DNA of 64,000 nucleotides from Methanocella_A sp963792125 (GTDB taxonomy: Archaea > Halobacteriota > Methanocellia > Methanocellales > Methanocellaceae). The DNA lies in NCBI GenBank assembly GCA_963792125.1, contig CAWBVA010000013.1:411092-475091 (forward strand). The letters run 5' to 3'. Both the position numbers and the translations under genes were made by a program. The first letter of the stretch is position 1. Every line of letters begins with the position of its first letter. Below the pieces are notes generated by a model, which saw only the letters and a list, made by a program, of their open reading frames with translations, made no database searches and had not been told where the DNA came from. Shown one piece after another: positions 9,512 to 18,711 of this stretch.

Positions 9512-10519
9512 CTACGGGCTGTCCTGTTGCCCGTCATAGTGCGTATATATGGTGACGGGCGTGCCCCACTCACGGTCCTCGTACTCGACGGCGACCTGCG
9601 GGAAGGAGGGGTCCACGTAGCCCGTCAGGTACACAGGTATCTCAGCGCCGTTCTGGTCCCGGTAAGTAATGTCATCGAAGGTCACATCGTCGGGCAGGTC
9701 GATACCGTCGAAGACGTAGCCGATGCCTTCGAGGACGCCGCTGAACACCGTGACGTTCCTGTTGGTGTTGACCGCATAGCTGCTGTCGATCAGATCGGTC
9801 ATGCGATAGTGTGTTTCGTCCGTCAGGTAGATGTGCCACACTTTCGCGCCAGGGTACGCAGTATCGTCTTCATAGCGCATCTCCGCCCTGATCCGGTCGC
9901 CGGGGTAGACATCGTAAATGCGGGGGCTCACCTGGTAGGACTGGTCTCTCTTGTTGACGATCCAGCAGGCCAGCGTCCAGTATCTGCCGGTGTTGTCGTG
10001 GTCCCACTCGAGCACCGCCTGGATCAGCCCGACATTGCCCTGCTGGATGCCGGTCCACAGGAAGATCGTGTGGTTCTGGATGCCGTTGTAATCCGGCCTC
10101 TGTGGCACAGTCCAGTACGCGGTGAAGTCGACGATGCCGTCGACGCCGGGCTGGTAGGCATACGCGATGTGCCTGGCCGCTTTACCGTCGATCTGCGAAA
10201 CGTCGGTGTCAGAACCAGGGGCTGATCCGCCGGGGACCGGGGTTACATCCGCACCTGAAACAATGCGTGGCATGTGGGGGGTGGGAGTTGGCGTCGGCGT
10301 GATTTCAGTAGCGTTGGTCACGTTAGTCGTGTCTGGCACATTTGTCGCACCGCTGACGCCAGTATCGTTATCCGGGATAACGACAGATGGCACTTCTTCC
10401 GGGCTGGTAAAAGTGGCGATCGCCAGGGCCGTAACAACGATGACCGGGATAGCGGCCAGGGTCAGCAGAACGGTCATTTTGATAATATCCGGATACCTCA
10501 ACTTCTGCCGTAATGTCAC
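9512..10519 (-). CDS. Exported beta-rich protein, paralogue 2
   Basis: 335 residues: signal-anchor segment at residues about 15-35, a long Thr/Pro/Val linker (a TPTPTP run near residue 80), and the same C-terminal domain as the 7962-8876 protein, with shared AYWTVP, GIQQGN, VLEWDHD, ACWIVNKRD and YPGDRIRAEMRY motifs. The linker is typical of archaeal cell-surface proteins and is probably glycosylated (inference). The pair looks like a duplication with the 9069 gene between. Function unknown. A TATA-like TTTTTATACG lies near 10585. Confidence 0.7.
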   Translation of the reverse strand: MTLRQKLRYPDIIKMTVLLTLAAIPVIVVTALAIATFTSPEEVPSVVIPDNDTGVSGATNVPDTTNVTNATEITPTPTPTPHMPRIVSGADVTPVPGGSAPGSDTDVSQIDGKAARHIAYAYQPGVDGIVDFTAYWTVPQRPDYNGIQNHTIFLWTGIQQGNVGLIQAVLEWDHDNTGRYWTLACWIVNKRDQSYQVSPRIYDVYPGDRIRAEMRYEDDTAYPGAKVWHIYLTDETHYRMTDLIDSSYAVNTNRNVTVFSGVLEGIGYVFDGIDLPDDVTFDDITYRDQNGAEIPVYLTGYVDPSFPQVAVEYEDREWGTPVTIYTHYDGQQDSP

Positions 10520-10836
10520 TATGAGCCCTCATGCCTGTCCCCTGGAGATCTGCCGGAAAGGCTTGTTGAAAATCGTTACAGGCGTATAAAAAGGTTATCT
10601 CATGATCGGTTAAAAAGCGACAAACCCGCCTGGTGTGACCGGCGGGATGTGTGATTAGCCCCGGTATAAGCGTCGCTTGCCTGCGGGATAATCATGACAC
10701 GGCGCAGACAGGCAGGCGCCCGCGCGCGTACGGCCGTAGCACAGGCTTTTAAATATCGTTGGCGCTGCCATCCCGTATCACGGCTAAAAGTTTTTTATCG
10801 ATCGACGCCTTTTATCACTCTCTGGCAGTTGATATC

Positions 10837-12150
10837 ATGTTCACGAAAATCAAGGACGTGCTCGCCGGAAAGTATCCCGACGGCAGCGAGGTGCAGCTGG
10901 GCGGCTGGGTGGTCAAGACCCGGTCCAGCGGCAAGATTGTCTTTACTATCATCCGGGACTCTTCCGGGGAAATCCAGGTCACGACGAAGAAGGGCAACGT
11001 GTGCGACGAGGCGCTGAAGGCCGCCGACGCGCTCACGCTGGAGTGCTCGGTTATTATCACTGGCAAGGTGCGCACCGACCCGAGGGCCCCGGGCGGCAGA
11101 GAGATCGTCGCCACCGACCTGAAGCTGATCGGCGCGTCGCCGGACTACCCGATCTTCGGCGAGGGACACAACCCTGAAGTCCTCCTGGACCTCCGGCACC
11201 TGCACATCCGCAGCAGGGAGCTGGTCGCGGCCATGAAGGTGAAGGACGCAGTGCTCTACGCCTGCCGGGAGTGGTTCCGGAGCCACAGCTTCTACGAGGT
11301 CACGCCGCCGATCATCATGTCCAGCTCCTGCGAGGGCGGGTCGACGTTGTTCGAGCTGAAGTACTTCGAGGAGAAGGCGTACCTGTCCCAGAGCGCACAG
11401 CTCTACCTCGAATCGCTCATCTTCGGGCTGGAGAACGTATACTCGATCACCCCGTCGTTCCGGGCGGAGAAGTCCCGCACGACGCGGCACCTGGCCGAGT
11501 ACTGGCACATCGAGGGCGAGATGGCCTGGATGGGCCTCTACGAGATGATCGACATGCTGGAGCAGCTGGTCTCCTTCGTCTGTAACAAGGCTGCGGAGCA
11601 ATGTGCTCCGGAGATAAAGATGCTGGGCGGCGACCCCGACTACTTCCTCAACCTGAAGCCCCCGTTCCCCCGTATCACCTACGACGAGGCGGTCAAAATA
11701 CTGCAGGCCGACAATTTCGAGTTCAGGTGGGGAGACGACTTCGGCACCCACGAGGAACGACAGATATCCATGCACTATGACAAGCCGTTGTTTATTACCG
11801 AGTACCCGCTGGAGGTCAAGGCGTTCTACATGAAGGCAGGCAAGCCGGACATGGCCCGTTCCGAGGGCGAGAAGGTCCTGAACGTCGATATGATCGCCCC
11901 GAAAGGCTTCGGCGAGATCATCGGCGGCAGCGAAAGGGAGACCGACCTGAAGCTCCTTGAGGAGCGCATCAGGAAGCAGGGTGAAGACCCGGCCAAATAC
12001 GGGTGGTACCTTGACCTGCGGCGCTATGGCTCCGTGCCCCACTCGGGCTTCGGCATGGGCGCAGAGCGGCTCGTCAGGTGGATATGCAACCTGGAGCACA
12101 TCAGGGACACGATACCCTACCCGAGGACGATCAGCAGGTTCAATCCCTGA
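10837..12150 (+). CDS. asnS: Asparaginyl-tRNA synthetase
   Basis: 437 residues, class IIb. The N-terminal OB fold (residues 1-105) has VQLGGWVVKTRSSGK and RDSSGEIQ; the catalytic core carries EGGSTLFELKYF, YLSQSAQLYLE, motif 2 FRAEKSRTTRHL, and motif 3 GFGMGAERLVRW near the C-terminus. The EGGSTLF and AYLSQSAQ segments favour AsnRS over AspRS. It charges tRNA-Asn with asparagine in the cytoplasm. The open frame extends to 10759, but ATG 10837 (MFTKIKDVL) gives the family N-terminus, with a TATA-like TTTTAAATATC at about 10747. The gene is monocistronic. Confidence 0.9.
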   Translation: MFTKIKDVLAGKYPDGSEVQLGGWVVKTRSSGKIVFTIIRDSSGEIQVTTKKGNVCDEALKAADALTLECSVIITGKVRTDPRAPGGREIVATDLKLIGASPDYPIFGEGHNPEVLLDLRHLHIRSRELVAAMKVKDAVLYACREWFRSHSFYEVTPPIIMSSSCEGGSTLFELKYFEEKAYLSQSAQLYLESLIFGLENVYSITPSFRAEKSRTTRHLAEYWHIEGEMAWMGLYEMIDMLEQLVSFVCNKAAEQCAPEIKMLGGDPDYFLNLKPPFPRITYDEAVKILQADNFEFRWGDDFGTHEERQISMHYDKPLFITEYPLEVKAFYMKAGKPDMARSEGEKVLNVDMIAPKGFGEIIGGSERETDLKLLEERIRKQGEDPAKYGWYLDLRRYGSVPHSGFGMGAERLVRWICNLEHIRDTIPYPRTISRFNP

Positions 12151-12162
12151 CATCAGCTTCAA

Positions 12163-12331
12163 CCCCTGCCTGCGCAGCAATAAAAATTCAGAAGGCAGCG
12201 GCATCGGACTGTTACTGATTAATGCGCTTGTCAGGAGCTACGGCGAACATGTCCAGGCAGAGGACCGCGAGCCAGGAGACAGGTTCTTGGTCCTGCTGCC
12301 GGCAGTCGAAATTAAAGACCCGCAGAAATAA
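12163..12331 (+). pseudogene. C-terminal remnant of a histidine kinase ATPase domain
   Basis: The frame ending at 12331 encodes GSGIGLLLINALVRSYG and, about 20 residues on, FLVLLPAVE. This matches the last 45 residues of the six-PAS kinase at 31191-34268 (GIGMYLVNALVRDF...VIMLPAVE). No N-terminal part of a kinase lies upstream, where asnS ends at 12150, so it is a leftover of a deleted or duplicated gene. Confidence 0.6.
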
Positions 12332-12505
12332 CATGCAGGGACTTGTTGAAATGGCAGGGGTTTTTGTTAGGTTCATGCTTCCATCCCTGTCGATTGGGAT
12401 GCAGCCGTATCTAATTGGTACTTTGTGCCTTCTTAGCCGGAGTTAACCGGGCATGGCATCGCTGGATTGCCTGCGTACAGGATAGTTTTGCACATTTTTA
12501 TGCGA

Positions 12506-12518
12506 ATAATATATTTAA
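12506..12518 (+). promoter_or_regulatory. TATA box of the GT4 gene
   Basis: ATAATATATTTAA lies 24-36 bases before ATG 12539/12542, implying a leaderless transcript. Confidence 0.5.
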
Positions 12519-12538
12519 TCCATGATAAAAAATAGTCA

Positions 12539-13858
12539 ATGATGAAAATTTGCACTGTCTCACAGTCATTCTACCCCTACATCGGCGGCGTGACCAGATA
12601 CCTGCAGGCGCTCGGCAGGCGGATGATCGACCGGGGGGACGAGATGATTGTCGTGCACCTCAAGACCCCTGAGATGCCCGACTTCGAGGTAGTCGACGGC
12701 ATCAGGGTTTACCGCATGGCCGAGACGGAGAGCCTGCGGGAGTCTATGGAAGGGTACCTGAAGTTCAAGGAGCTGATCATCGACACTACCCATGGCAGCA
12801 AGGCTATGCCAGTAAGCGTAGAGGACCGGTTCAGCCACGGGTACTATGACTACCTGGGCTTCAACGTAAGCATGTACGAAAAAGTGAAAGAGGTCTACAA
12901 GGCAGAAAAGTTCGACGTGCTCCATGTCCACGACTTCCAGGTGATGCCGCTGGCATTCCTGCTTAAGGACGAGATAGACGTACCCATGGTCTTCACCTGG
13001 CACGTGCCATTCACCACGGTCATGCCAGCCGACTGGCGGGAATTCCTCGTCCGCTACATGCACTACTACGACCAGATCATCTTCTCCACGGACGAATACG
13101 TGCGCACGGCCGTAGAGAGCGGGCTTAGTCCCGAGCGTGTCACCAAGATCAATCCGTTCATCGAGACAGCCGAGTATAAGCTCGCAGACGAAAACCGGTT
13201 CCGGGAGAAGTTCGGCATCCCGGAGAAGGACCGCATCGTCCTGTGTATCTCGAGGATGGACCCGCGCAAAGGACAGGAGTTCCTCATCAAGGCCATGGCG
13301 AGCGTCCGCCAGAAATACGACGATGTCACCTGCGTCTTCATCGGCAACGGCTCGCTGTCTAAAAAGCTCATAGGCGGAGGCCGCTCCGACAGGCTGGAGG
13401 ACCTGAAAAAGCTCACGGAAAGCCTCGGGCTGAAGGAGAAAGTGCATTTCCTGGGCAAGGTGAGCCAGGAAGACCTGATGCAGGCCTATGACTCCTGTGA
13501 CATGGTCGTGCTGCCCTCAGTCAACGAGGGGTTCGGGCTGGTGCTATCCGAGGCCATGTGCTTCGGCAAACCGTTGATCGGCTCCAACATCGGGGGCATA
13601 CCCGAACAGATCATCGACGGCGTGAACGGCTACCTGTTCCGGCCGACCGACCACGAGGAGCTGGCCCAGTACGTCCTCTCGCTGGTCGAGCACCCGGAGA
13701 TCGGCAAACAGATGGGCGCCATCGGCAAAGAGCTGGTCCATATGAGGTTCTGCGTGGAGCGCGGGTTCAAGGACCACTGTGAGATCTACGACAACATCTT
13801 CCTGCAGAAGCGGGTCAAGGACAGCGCGAGCGCCGAGAGCTCCATGCTCACCGAGTGA
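12539..13858 (+). CDS. GT4-family glycosyltransferase
   Basis: 439 residues (the second ATG at 12542 is equally possible). GT-B fold: N-terminal donor/acceptor loop FYPYIGGVTRYLQALG at about residue 10, HVHDFQ near 140, and the C-terminal nucleotide-sugar site with ISRMDPRKGQ near residue 237 and the EX7E motif NEGFGLVLSEA near 327. It transfers a sugar from a nucleotide donor; the acceptor is not predictable. It is convergent with the GH15 gene, and the neighbourhood suggests storage- or compatible-carbohydrate metabolism. Confidence 0.85.
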   Translation: MMKICTVSQSFYPYIGGVTRYLQALGRRMIDRGDEMIVVHLKTPEMPDFEVVDGIRVYRMAETESLRESMEGYLKFKELIIDTTHGSKAMPVSVEDRFSHGYYDYLGFNVSMYEKVKEVYKAEKFDVLHVHDFQVMPLAFLLKDEIDVPMVFTWHVPFTTVMPADWREFLVRYMHYYDQIIFSTDEYVRTAVESGLSPERVTKINPFIETAEYKLADENRFREKFGIPEKDRIVLCISRMDPRKGQEFLIKAMASVRQKYDDVTCVFIGNGSLSKKLIGGGRSDRLEDLKKLTESLGLKEKVHFLGKVSQEDLMQAYDSCDMVVLPSVNEGFGLVLSEAMCFGKPLIGSNIGGIPEQIIDGVNGYLFRPTDHEELAQYVLSLVEHPEIGKQMGAIGKELVHMRFCVERGFKDHCEIYDNIFLQKRVKDSASAESSMLTE

Positions 13859-13860
13859 CG

Positions 13861-13962
13861 ACGCCAGCCAAGGCCAAGCACGCCAAGGTTTCATTCAAGG
13901 CCTTAGATATGGCGGCCCTATAAGACGGCGCCTTACTATACTTGGCACCTGAACCTGTCGGC
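13861..13962 (+). repeat. Degenerate repeat with GCCAAGG units
   Basis: GCCAAGGCCAAGCACGCCAAGG at the left and TACTTGGC at the right form a weak inverted repeat between convergent genes. It uses the same GCCAAG unit as the strong hairpin at 23600-23809, and both have ttactatact nearby. Probably a decayed copy. Confidence 0.35.
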
Positions 13963-13980
13963 GTGGCCCCTTTAGCTTGC

Positions 13981-15741
13981 TCATTCTTTCCCGAGCAGGA
14001 ACTGGATCGATTTCACGAACTCTTCGTGGGAAAAGGACTGCGGGATATTACCCACGAGCCGCTGGTAGTACATGTCGTACTCTTCCGCGAACAGGCCCAG
14101 ATCACTCGACGCGTACCTTGCTGCGCGGTTGATGATGTCCAGCGCGCTCACGGCTTTACCCCGCTTCATCATCACCTGCGCCAGCCACAGGGACGACAGC
14201 ATGAAAGCATGCGGCTCTTCCTCGAACCGCTTCAGCAGGCCTCCTGTGCCAAGGTGATCAGTGATGCTCTTGACGGACGTCCGCACTTTCGGGTCGTCGA
14301 CAGGCAGCATGTTCATCAGCGGCACGGCGAGCACCGAGGCGTCGTAGGCGTCGTCCTGGTAGGACCGCTTGAAGCACTTTTTGCGCTCAGACCAGCCGTT
14401 GGTCACCACGTCGTCCCGGACGATGGAGGCTTCCTCGCGCCAGTCCGAGGCCCGGTCGGCGTGCCCGAGCCGGTCGGCGATCTTCGCGCCGTACTCCAGT
14501 GCCGCCCAGCACATGGTCTTGCTGTGCACGTAGTCCATGTACTCCCGCCGGAACTCCCAGATGCCCGCGTCCTTCTCCCGCCAGTGGCCCTGAACATAGT
14601 CGACTATCCGGGCAATCCTGTCGAAGTGGCCCTGCGCGTATTTTGTGTCGCCCGAATACTTATCGTACAGGTAAATGGCATGCACGACCTCTCCCTCCAG
14701 GTCGTTCTGCCGCTGGTCCACCGCCTTGTTGCCGATGCGCACCGGCCGGCTGTTGCCGAACCCGGCCAGCGTATCGATGAGCACCTCGTCGGTGCCCTCC
14801 AGCGTGCCGTCGACCGAGACCAGAGGGTAGGGGTACGGCTTGCCGTCGCTCGATGCTATGCCCAGAAGGAAGTCGAGCAGCTTGCGTGAGTCGTCGCGCA
14901 TGCCGGCCAGCGCCAGCGCCTCGGCACAGTAGGCTCCGTCCCGCACCCAGCAGAACCGGTAGTCCCAGTTAGCGTCCCGGCCCACGATCTCCGGGAAGGA
15001 GGTCGTCGGCGCCGCGAGGATGGCGCCGGTCTTATCGTAAATGAGCAGCTTCAGGATAAGCAGCGAGCGCATGTAATAATAGTGCAGGCGAGGGCTCAGC
15101 TCGAACACGGGATTGGCCCTGGCCGCCCAGCGGCGCCATCCTTCCACCTGCATGCGATAGTCCTTTACGAAGTCCTGGCTCTCTGCCGCTTTCAGGCAAT
15201 CGTCCGGGGTCTCGCCGTATGTCAGCAGCAACGGTATAGTCCGGGGCGGCTCGACGTCGAAGGTGATGCGCCTCTTTTTTATCGTGGCAGGCTCCATGGA
15301 GGAGATGAACAGCGCCTGGCCGGGGCCGGTGATAAGGACACCGTTTTCCTTCACGTCGATCTCGGGGCTGGACCGGTTGTAGTCCGGCCGGGGGTCGATG
15401 TCGAAGGTCAGCCGGAACCGCTGCGGCCCGGAAATCCCCAGGATACGCCACAGGCGTCGCTCGCCGAAGGGCATGAAGTCGACCGTCCGCACGATGTCGT
15501 CGCCCACCCCCGTAGACGTCTCCAGCACGTTCGTATCCTCGACGTACGTCTGTTTACCCGTCTCGAAGGGCAGGATGCTGCCGCCCGTCTCGTACCAGAG
15601 GGTGACCGAGCCTCCTCGCTCGCTGTCCAGCGCCCGGGCGAACATAGTGGGAGAATCGAACCGGGGCAGACAGAGCCAGTCGAGCGAGTCAAAGATGCTT
15701 ATAAAGGCGCAGGTCTCTCCGTTGCCGATTATCCCGTACAT
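13981..15741 (-). CDS. GH15 glucan 1,4-alpha-glucosidase-like enzyme
   Basis: 586 residues. The N-terminal beta-sandwich begins YGIIGNGETCAFIS, typical of archaeal/bacterial glucoamylase-type GH15. The (alpha/alpha)6 barrel carries WVRDGAY near residue 265, the general-acid region DAGIWEFRREY near residue 387, and the C-terminal base region LGLFAEEYD with GNIPQSFSHEEF. No signal peptide, so intracellular. It hydrolyses alpha-glucosidic bonds of glycogen-, maltooligosaccharide- or trehalose-like substrates; the exact substrate is uncertain. A TATA element (ATTTATAATA on the minus strand, 15761-15771) sits about 25 bases before the start. Confidence 0.88.
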   Translation of the reverse strand: MYGIIGNGETCAFISIFDSLDWLCLPRFDSPTMFARALDSERGGSVTLWYETGGSILPFETGKQTYVEDTNVLETSTGVGDDIVRTVDFMPFGERRLWRILGISGPQRFRLTFDIDPRPDYNRSSPEIDVKENGVLITGPGQALFISSMEPATIKKRRITFDVEPPRTIPLLLTYGETPDDCLKAAESQDFVKDYRMQVEGWRRWAARANPVFELSPRLHYYYMRSLLILKLLIYDKTGAILAAPTTSFPEIVGRDANWDYRFCWVRDGAYCAEALALAGMRDDSRKLLDFLLGIASSDGKPYPYPLVSVDGTLEGTDEVLIDTLAGFGNSRPVRIGNKAVDQRQNDLEGEVVHAIYLYDKYSGDTKYAQGHFDRIARIVDYVQGHWREKDAGIWEFRREYMDYVHSKTMCWAALEYGAKIADRLGHADRASDWREEASIVRDDVVTNGWSERKKCFKRSYQDDAYDASVLAVPLMNMLPVDDPKVRTSVKSITDHLGTGGLLKRFEEEPHAFMLSSLWLAQVMMKRGKAVSALDIINRAARYASSDLGLFAEEYDMYYQRLVGNIPQSFSHEEFVKSIQFLLGKE

Positions 15742-15882
15742 ACAATAAGGTATTGGCTTTTATTATAAATTATATTCCATAATTTTATTCGCCTGTTCCG
15801 GGTAACAGGATGATAAACAAGGGGCGGGATTACCGTCGCCTCCGGGTCGGGCAGGCACACGCGCGCAGACCTGGCGGCCCCG

Positions 15883-16575
15883 TCACCGGGAAATTTCAAC
15901 AGGTCCGGCTTCCTGAAGCCTTTCGATGTGTTCCAGGAACTCCAGGAGCCCTGCCCCGAAGCTCCCCTTGCAGACGTAGTCCGATTCACTCTTTACGGCA
16001 GGCAACGCATTGGAGACTGCACCCATGAGCCTGCAGAGCCCCCTCATCTCGATATCGTTCTCAGCATCCCCTATGCAGGCCATCTGGCCGGTGTCGAGGC
16101 AGTAGACGTCCATGAGCCAGCGGATGCCGGTCGCCTTGGAAGCGCCCTGCGGCAGCAGCATTAGCGAATCGACATTCTGTATCATATGGTATGCCGGAAA
16201 AAGCTTGAGCACCTCTTCGACCTCAGGCAGGTACCTGCGGTGGACGGAGATGACTACGTCGCCGGCATCGTAGTCGATGGAGCCGTCCTCCAGGGCATGC
16301 AGCAGCCCGTCCCGGCCCCTTACCTCGGAGATGACCTGCCGGCAGCCGTTGGCATAGCCTACGCAGCCGTTCTCGGCGATGAAGGAGTCGACAAGGCCGT
16401 CCAGTGCCCGGTATAAGTCGATCATGAAGGAGTACTTACGGCCCGAGACAATGGAAAAAAGCACGCCTCTGTCCCGCAGGCGCTGGATAGCTTCCGCCAG
16501 GCCGGGTGCCACGCGCAATGTCTCGTCCGTGAAAGTCCGGTCGTAATCGCTTAGCACGAGCCTGATGGAGTTCAT
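15883..16575 (-). CDS. HAD phosphatase, archaeal phosphoglycolate phosphatase type
   Basis: 230 residues. HAD motif I is SDYDRTFTDE at residues 9-18 (nucleophile Asp10, with the second Asp two residues on), motif II SIVSGRK near residue 38, a C2-type cap, and motif IV GDAENDIEM near residue 170. This fits the archaeal phosphoglycolate phosphatase/sucrose-phosphatase-like HAD-IIB group. It dephosphorylates 2-phosphoglycolate or a sugar phosphate; given the neighbouring GT4 and GH15 genes a sugar phosphate is also possible. Confidence 0.8.
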   Translation of the reverse strand: MNSIRLVLSDYDRTFTDETLRVAPGLAEAIQRLRDRGVLFSIVSGRKYSFMIDLYRALDGLVDSFIAENGCVGYANGCRQVISEVRGRDGLLHALEDGSIDYDAGDVVISVHRRYLPEVEEVLKLFPAYHMIQNVDSLMLLPQGASKATGIRWLMDVYCLDTGQMACIGDAENDIEMRGLCRLMGAVSNALPAVKSESDYVCKGSFGAGLLEFLEHIERLQEAGPVEISR

Positions 16576-16746
16576 CGCTCTTCATTTATGGATTACGCTG
16601 ACTAATATCTTTCTCGCGGCTTTTGCCGGCATCGATCGCAAGAGCCATGATCACGGCGGCCGCAGGTATGGCGGCGACTGGCAGAACAATCGTGCCATAA
16701 GCCGGTTTATTTCGCGGCCACGGGAGTAAAGACCTTAACATCCATT

Positions 16747-16759
16747 GATTTTATATATC
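16747..16759 (+). promoter_or_regulatory. TATA box of the ech operon
   Basis: GATTTTATATATC, with transcription expected to start near 16775-16782. This argues against ATG 16774 as the start of EchA and for ATG 16801. Confidence 0.6.
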
Positions 16760-16800
16760 ATGATCATCAATGTATGATTTACATTGCCTGGTGTAAGCCT

Positions 16801-18711
16801 ATGGACGGATTATTGTTATTATCGCTGACCGTGCTGGTGCCGGTTTTGTTCGGCATCATCAGCTACCTGGTGCCAGGCTATAATCTGAAAAAATACTCCG
16901 TCATATTATGCGCGCTGGTACTATCGGTAGCATCATTGTTTGTTCTGTACAACGGTCCGCAGAACCTGACCGTTGAGTCGATCAATATTGGCATGTCTCT
17001 GCCAGTTTCAACTATCATTGTCGCTCTGGATTTCCTGTTAATGCTCGTATTCCTGTACTATGGCTACAAGGACCGGGATTACAAGATCCTGGGGCTGGCG
17101 GTGCTGCAGCTCGCGCTGCTCACCTATCTGGAGTTCTTCGCGGCGACAGGAGAGGCGGCTGGATTCACGTTCGTGATAGACGACCTGTCGATCGTGATGT
17201 GCCTCATCGTCTCGCTGATTGGCTCGCTGATCCTGATCTACTCCATCGGCTACATGAAGGGAGACAAGAACGTCTCGTCCTTCTTCCTGATCATGATGGT
17301 CTTCCTCGGCGACATGAACGCGCTCATCTTCGCCAACGACCTGACCTGGCTGTTCTTCTTCTGGGAGGGCACCACGCTCTGCTCGTTCCTGCTCATCCGG
17401 CACTACCGCGACACACAGTCCATCAAAGCGTCCGACAAGGCCCTGTGGATGAACCTGCTGGGCGGCGTTGCGCTGGTCTGCGGCATCATCCTGGTGGAGG
17501 CGATGTTCGGCACGCGGTTCCTGTCGGACTTGCTCAGTGCCAGGGCTACGATGCCAGGCTGGCTGTCGTTCCTGCCCGCGGGGGCCATCGTGCTGCCGTT
17601 CGCTTTCATGGCCTTCGGCGCGTTCACCAAGTCGGCGCTCATGCCCTTCAACTCGTGGCTGACCGGCGCCATGGTCGCGCCCACGCCGGTATCCGCGTTG
17701 CTCCACTCGTCTACAATGGTCAATGCGGGAGTCTACATGCTCATCCGCATCGCCCCGCTGATATTCATCTTCGAGGGCGGGATGCTGTCGACCATTATCA
17801 CGATAGCAGGCGGGTTCTCGTTCATGTTCTGCGCGCTCCTGGCACTGTCCCAGACGGATACCAAGCGGATACTGGCCTATTCGACGATCAGCTACCTGGG
17901 CCTCATCGCCATGTGTACGGGCATCAACACCTGGCTGGCGATCACCGCAGCCGTGGCGCTGCTGGTGTTCCACGCAGTGTCCAAAGGCCTGTTGTTCCTC
18001 TGCGTGGGCGAGATATCCCACATCACCGGCTCGCGCAACATCGACGACATGCAGGGACTGATCGCGAAGGCGCCCCTGGTAGCCATGATCACGGTCATAG
18101 GCCTGATCTCGCTGATGGCTCCGCCCTTCGGCATCTTCGTGGGCAAGTGGCTGGCCTTCCAGTCCGCGTCCACATTCACCCAGATCGGGTGGTCGCTGCT
18201 CGCCATATTCTTCATCATCTTCGGCAGCATCTTCTCGGTCTTCTACTACTCGAGGTGGGCGGGGAAGCTGCTGGCCACAAAGCCAGCAGAGGAGGCCCCG
18301 CACGCACACCACGACTGGTACATGGAAGTGCCGCTGCTGGTCCTGACGGCAGGCATATTCGTATCCGTGGCGCTGACTACGGTGTTCTTCACACAGCTGA
18401 TCAACCTGCCGGACATCTACGGCCAGGAGCCGGGAGGGCTGGTGGTCGGAGAGGTGCTCCGGAGCGCCATCGGCGGGTTCTCGCCGCTGATGTTCCTGAT
18501 CATCTTCCTGGTGATCCTGCTCATCCCGATCCTGCTGATCAAGGTGCCCAAAGCGTCGCTGACGCCCACGTACTCGTGCGGCACGGGCAATGAGCCCGAT
18601 ATCGGCGGCGGCTACTTCGACACACTGATAGGCGAAGGCAAGCTGCTGAAGTACCTTTACCCCGTCGGCATATTGCTGCTGGCATTCCTGTTCCTGGCGG
18701 TGTTATTATGA
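16801..18711 (+). CDS. echA: Ech hydrogenase subunit A (NuoL-like antiporter subunit)
   Basis: About 636 residues, almost entirely transmembrane (about 15-17 helices), of the NuoL/MrpA proton-translocating family. It has conserved charged residues in helices, for example WEGTTLCSFLLI near residue 190, FTKSALMPFNSWL near 280 and LLHSSTMVNAGVYM near 302. It is the main proton or sodium pumping subunit of the Ech complex in the membrane. The frame also opens at 16774, but the TATA box position favours 16801. Its stop overlaps the EchB start. Confidence 0.9.
   Translation: MDGLLLLSLTVLVPVLFGIISYLVPGYNLKKYSVILCALVLSVASLFVLYNGPQNLTVESINIGMSLPVSTIIVALDFLLMLVFLYYGYKDRDYKILGLAVLQLALLTYLEFFAATGEAAGFTFVIDDLSIVMCLIVSLIGSLILIYSIGYMKGDKNVSSFFLIMMVFLGDMNALIFANDLTWLFFFWEGTTLCSFLLIRHYRDTQSIKASDKALWMNLLGGVALVCGIILVEAMFGTRFLSDLLSARATMPGWLSFLPAGAIVLPFAFMAFGAFTKSALMPFNSWLTGAMVAPTPVSALLHSSTMVNAGVYMLIRIAPLIFIFEGGMLSTIITIAGGFSFMFCALLALSQTDTKRILAYSTISYLGLIAMCTGINTWLAITAAVALLVFHAVSKGLLFLCVGEISHITGSRNIDDMQGLIAKAPLVAMITVIGLISLMAPPFGIFVGKWLAFQSASTFTQIGWSLLAIFFIIFGSIFSVFYYSRWAGKLLATKPAEEAPHAHHDWYMEVPLLVLTAGIFVSVALTTVFFTQLINLPDIYGQEPGGLVVGEVLRSAIGGFSPLMFLIIFLVILLIPILLIKVPKASLTPTYSCGTGNEPDIGGGYFDTLIGEGKLLKYLYPVGILLLAFLFLAVLL

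Noticed and set aside
10795..12204. Long minus-strand frame opposite asnS
   Set aside because: It is the antisense of the highly conserved asnS; its length only reflects GC-rich codon bias.
17038..18312. Long minus-strand frame of 424 codons inside echA
   Set aside because: Antisense of echA; the composition is His/Arg/Glu/Gln-heavy with no domain.
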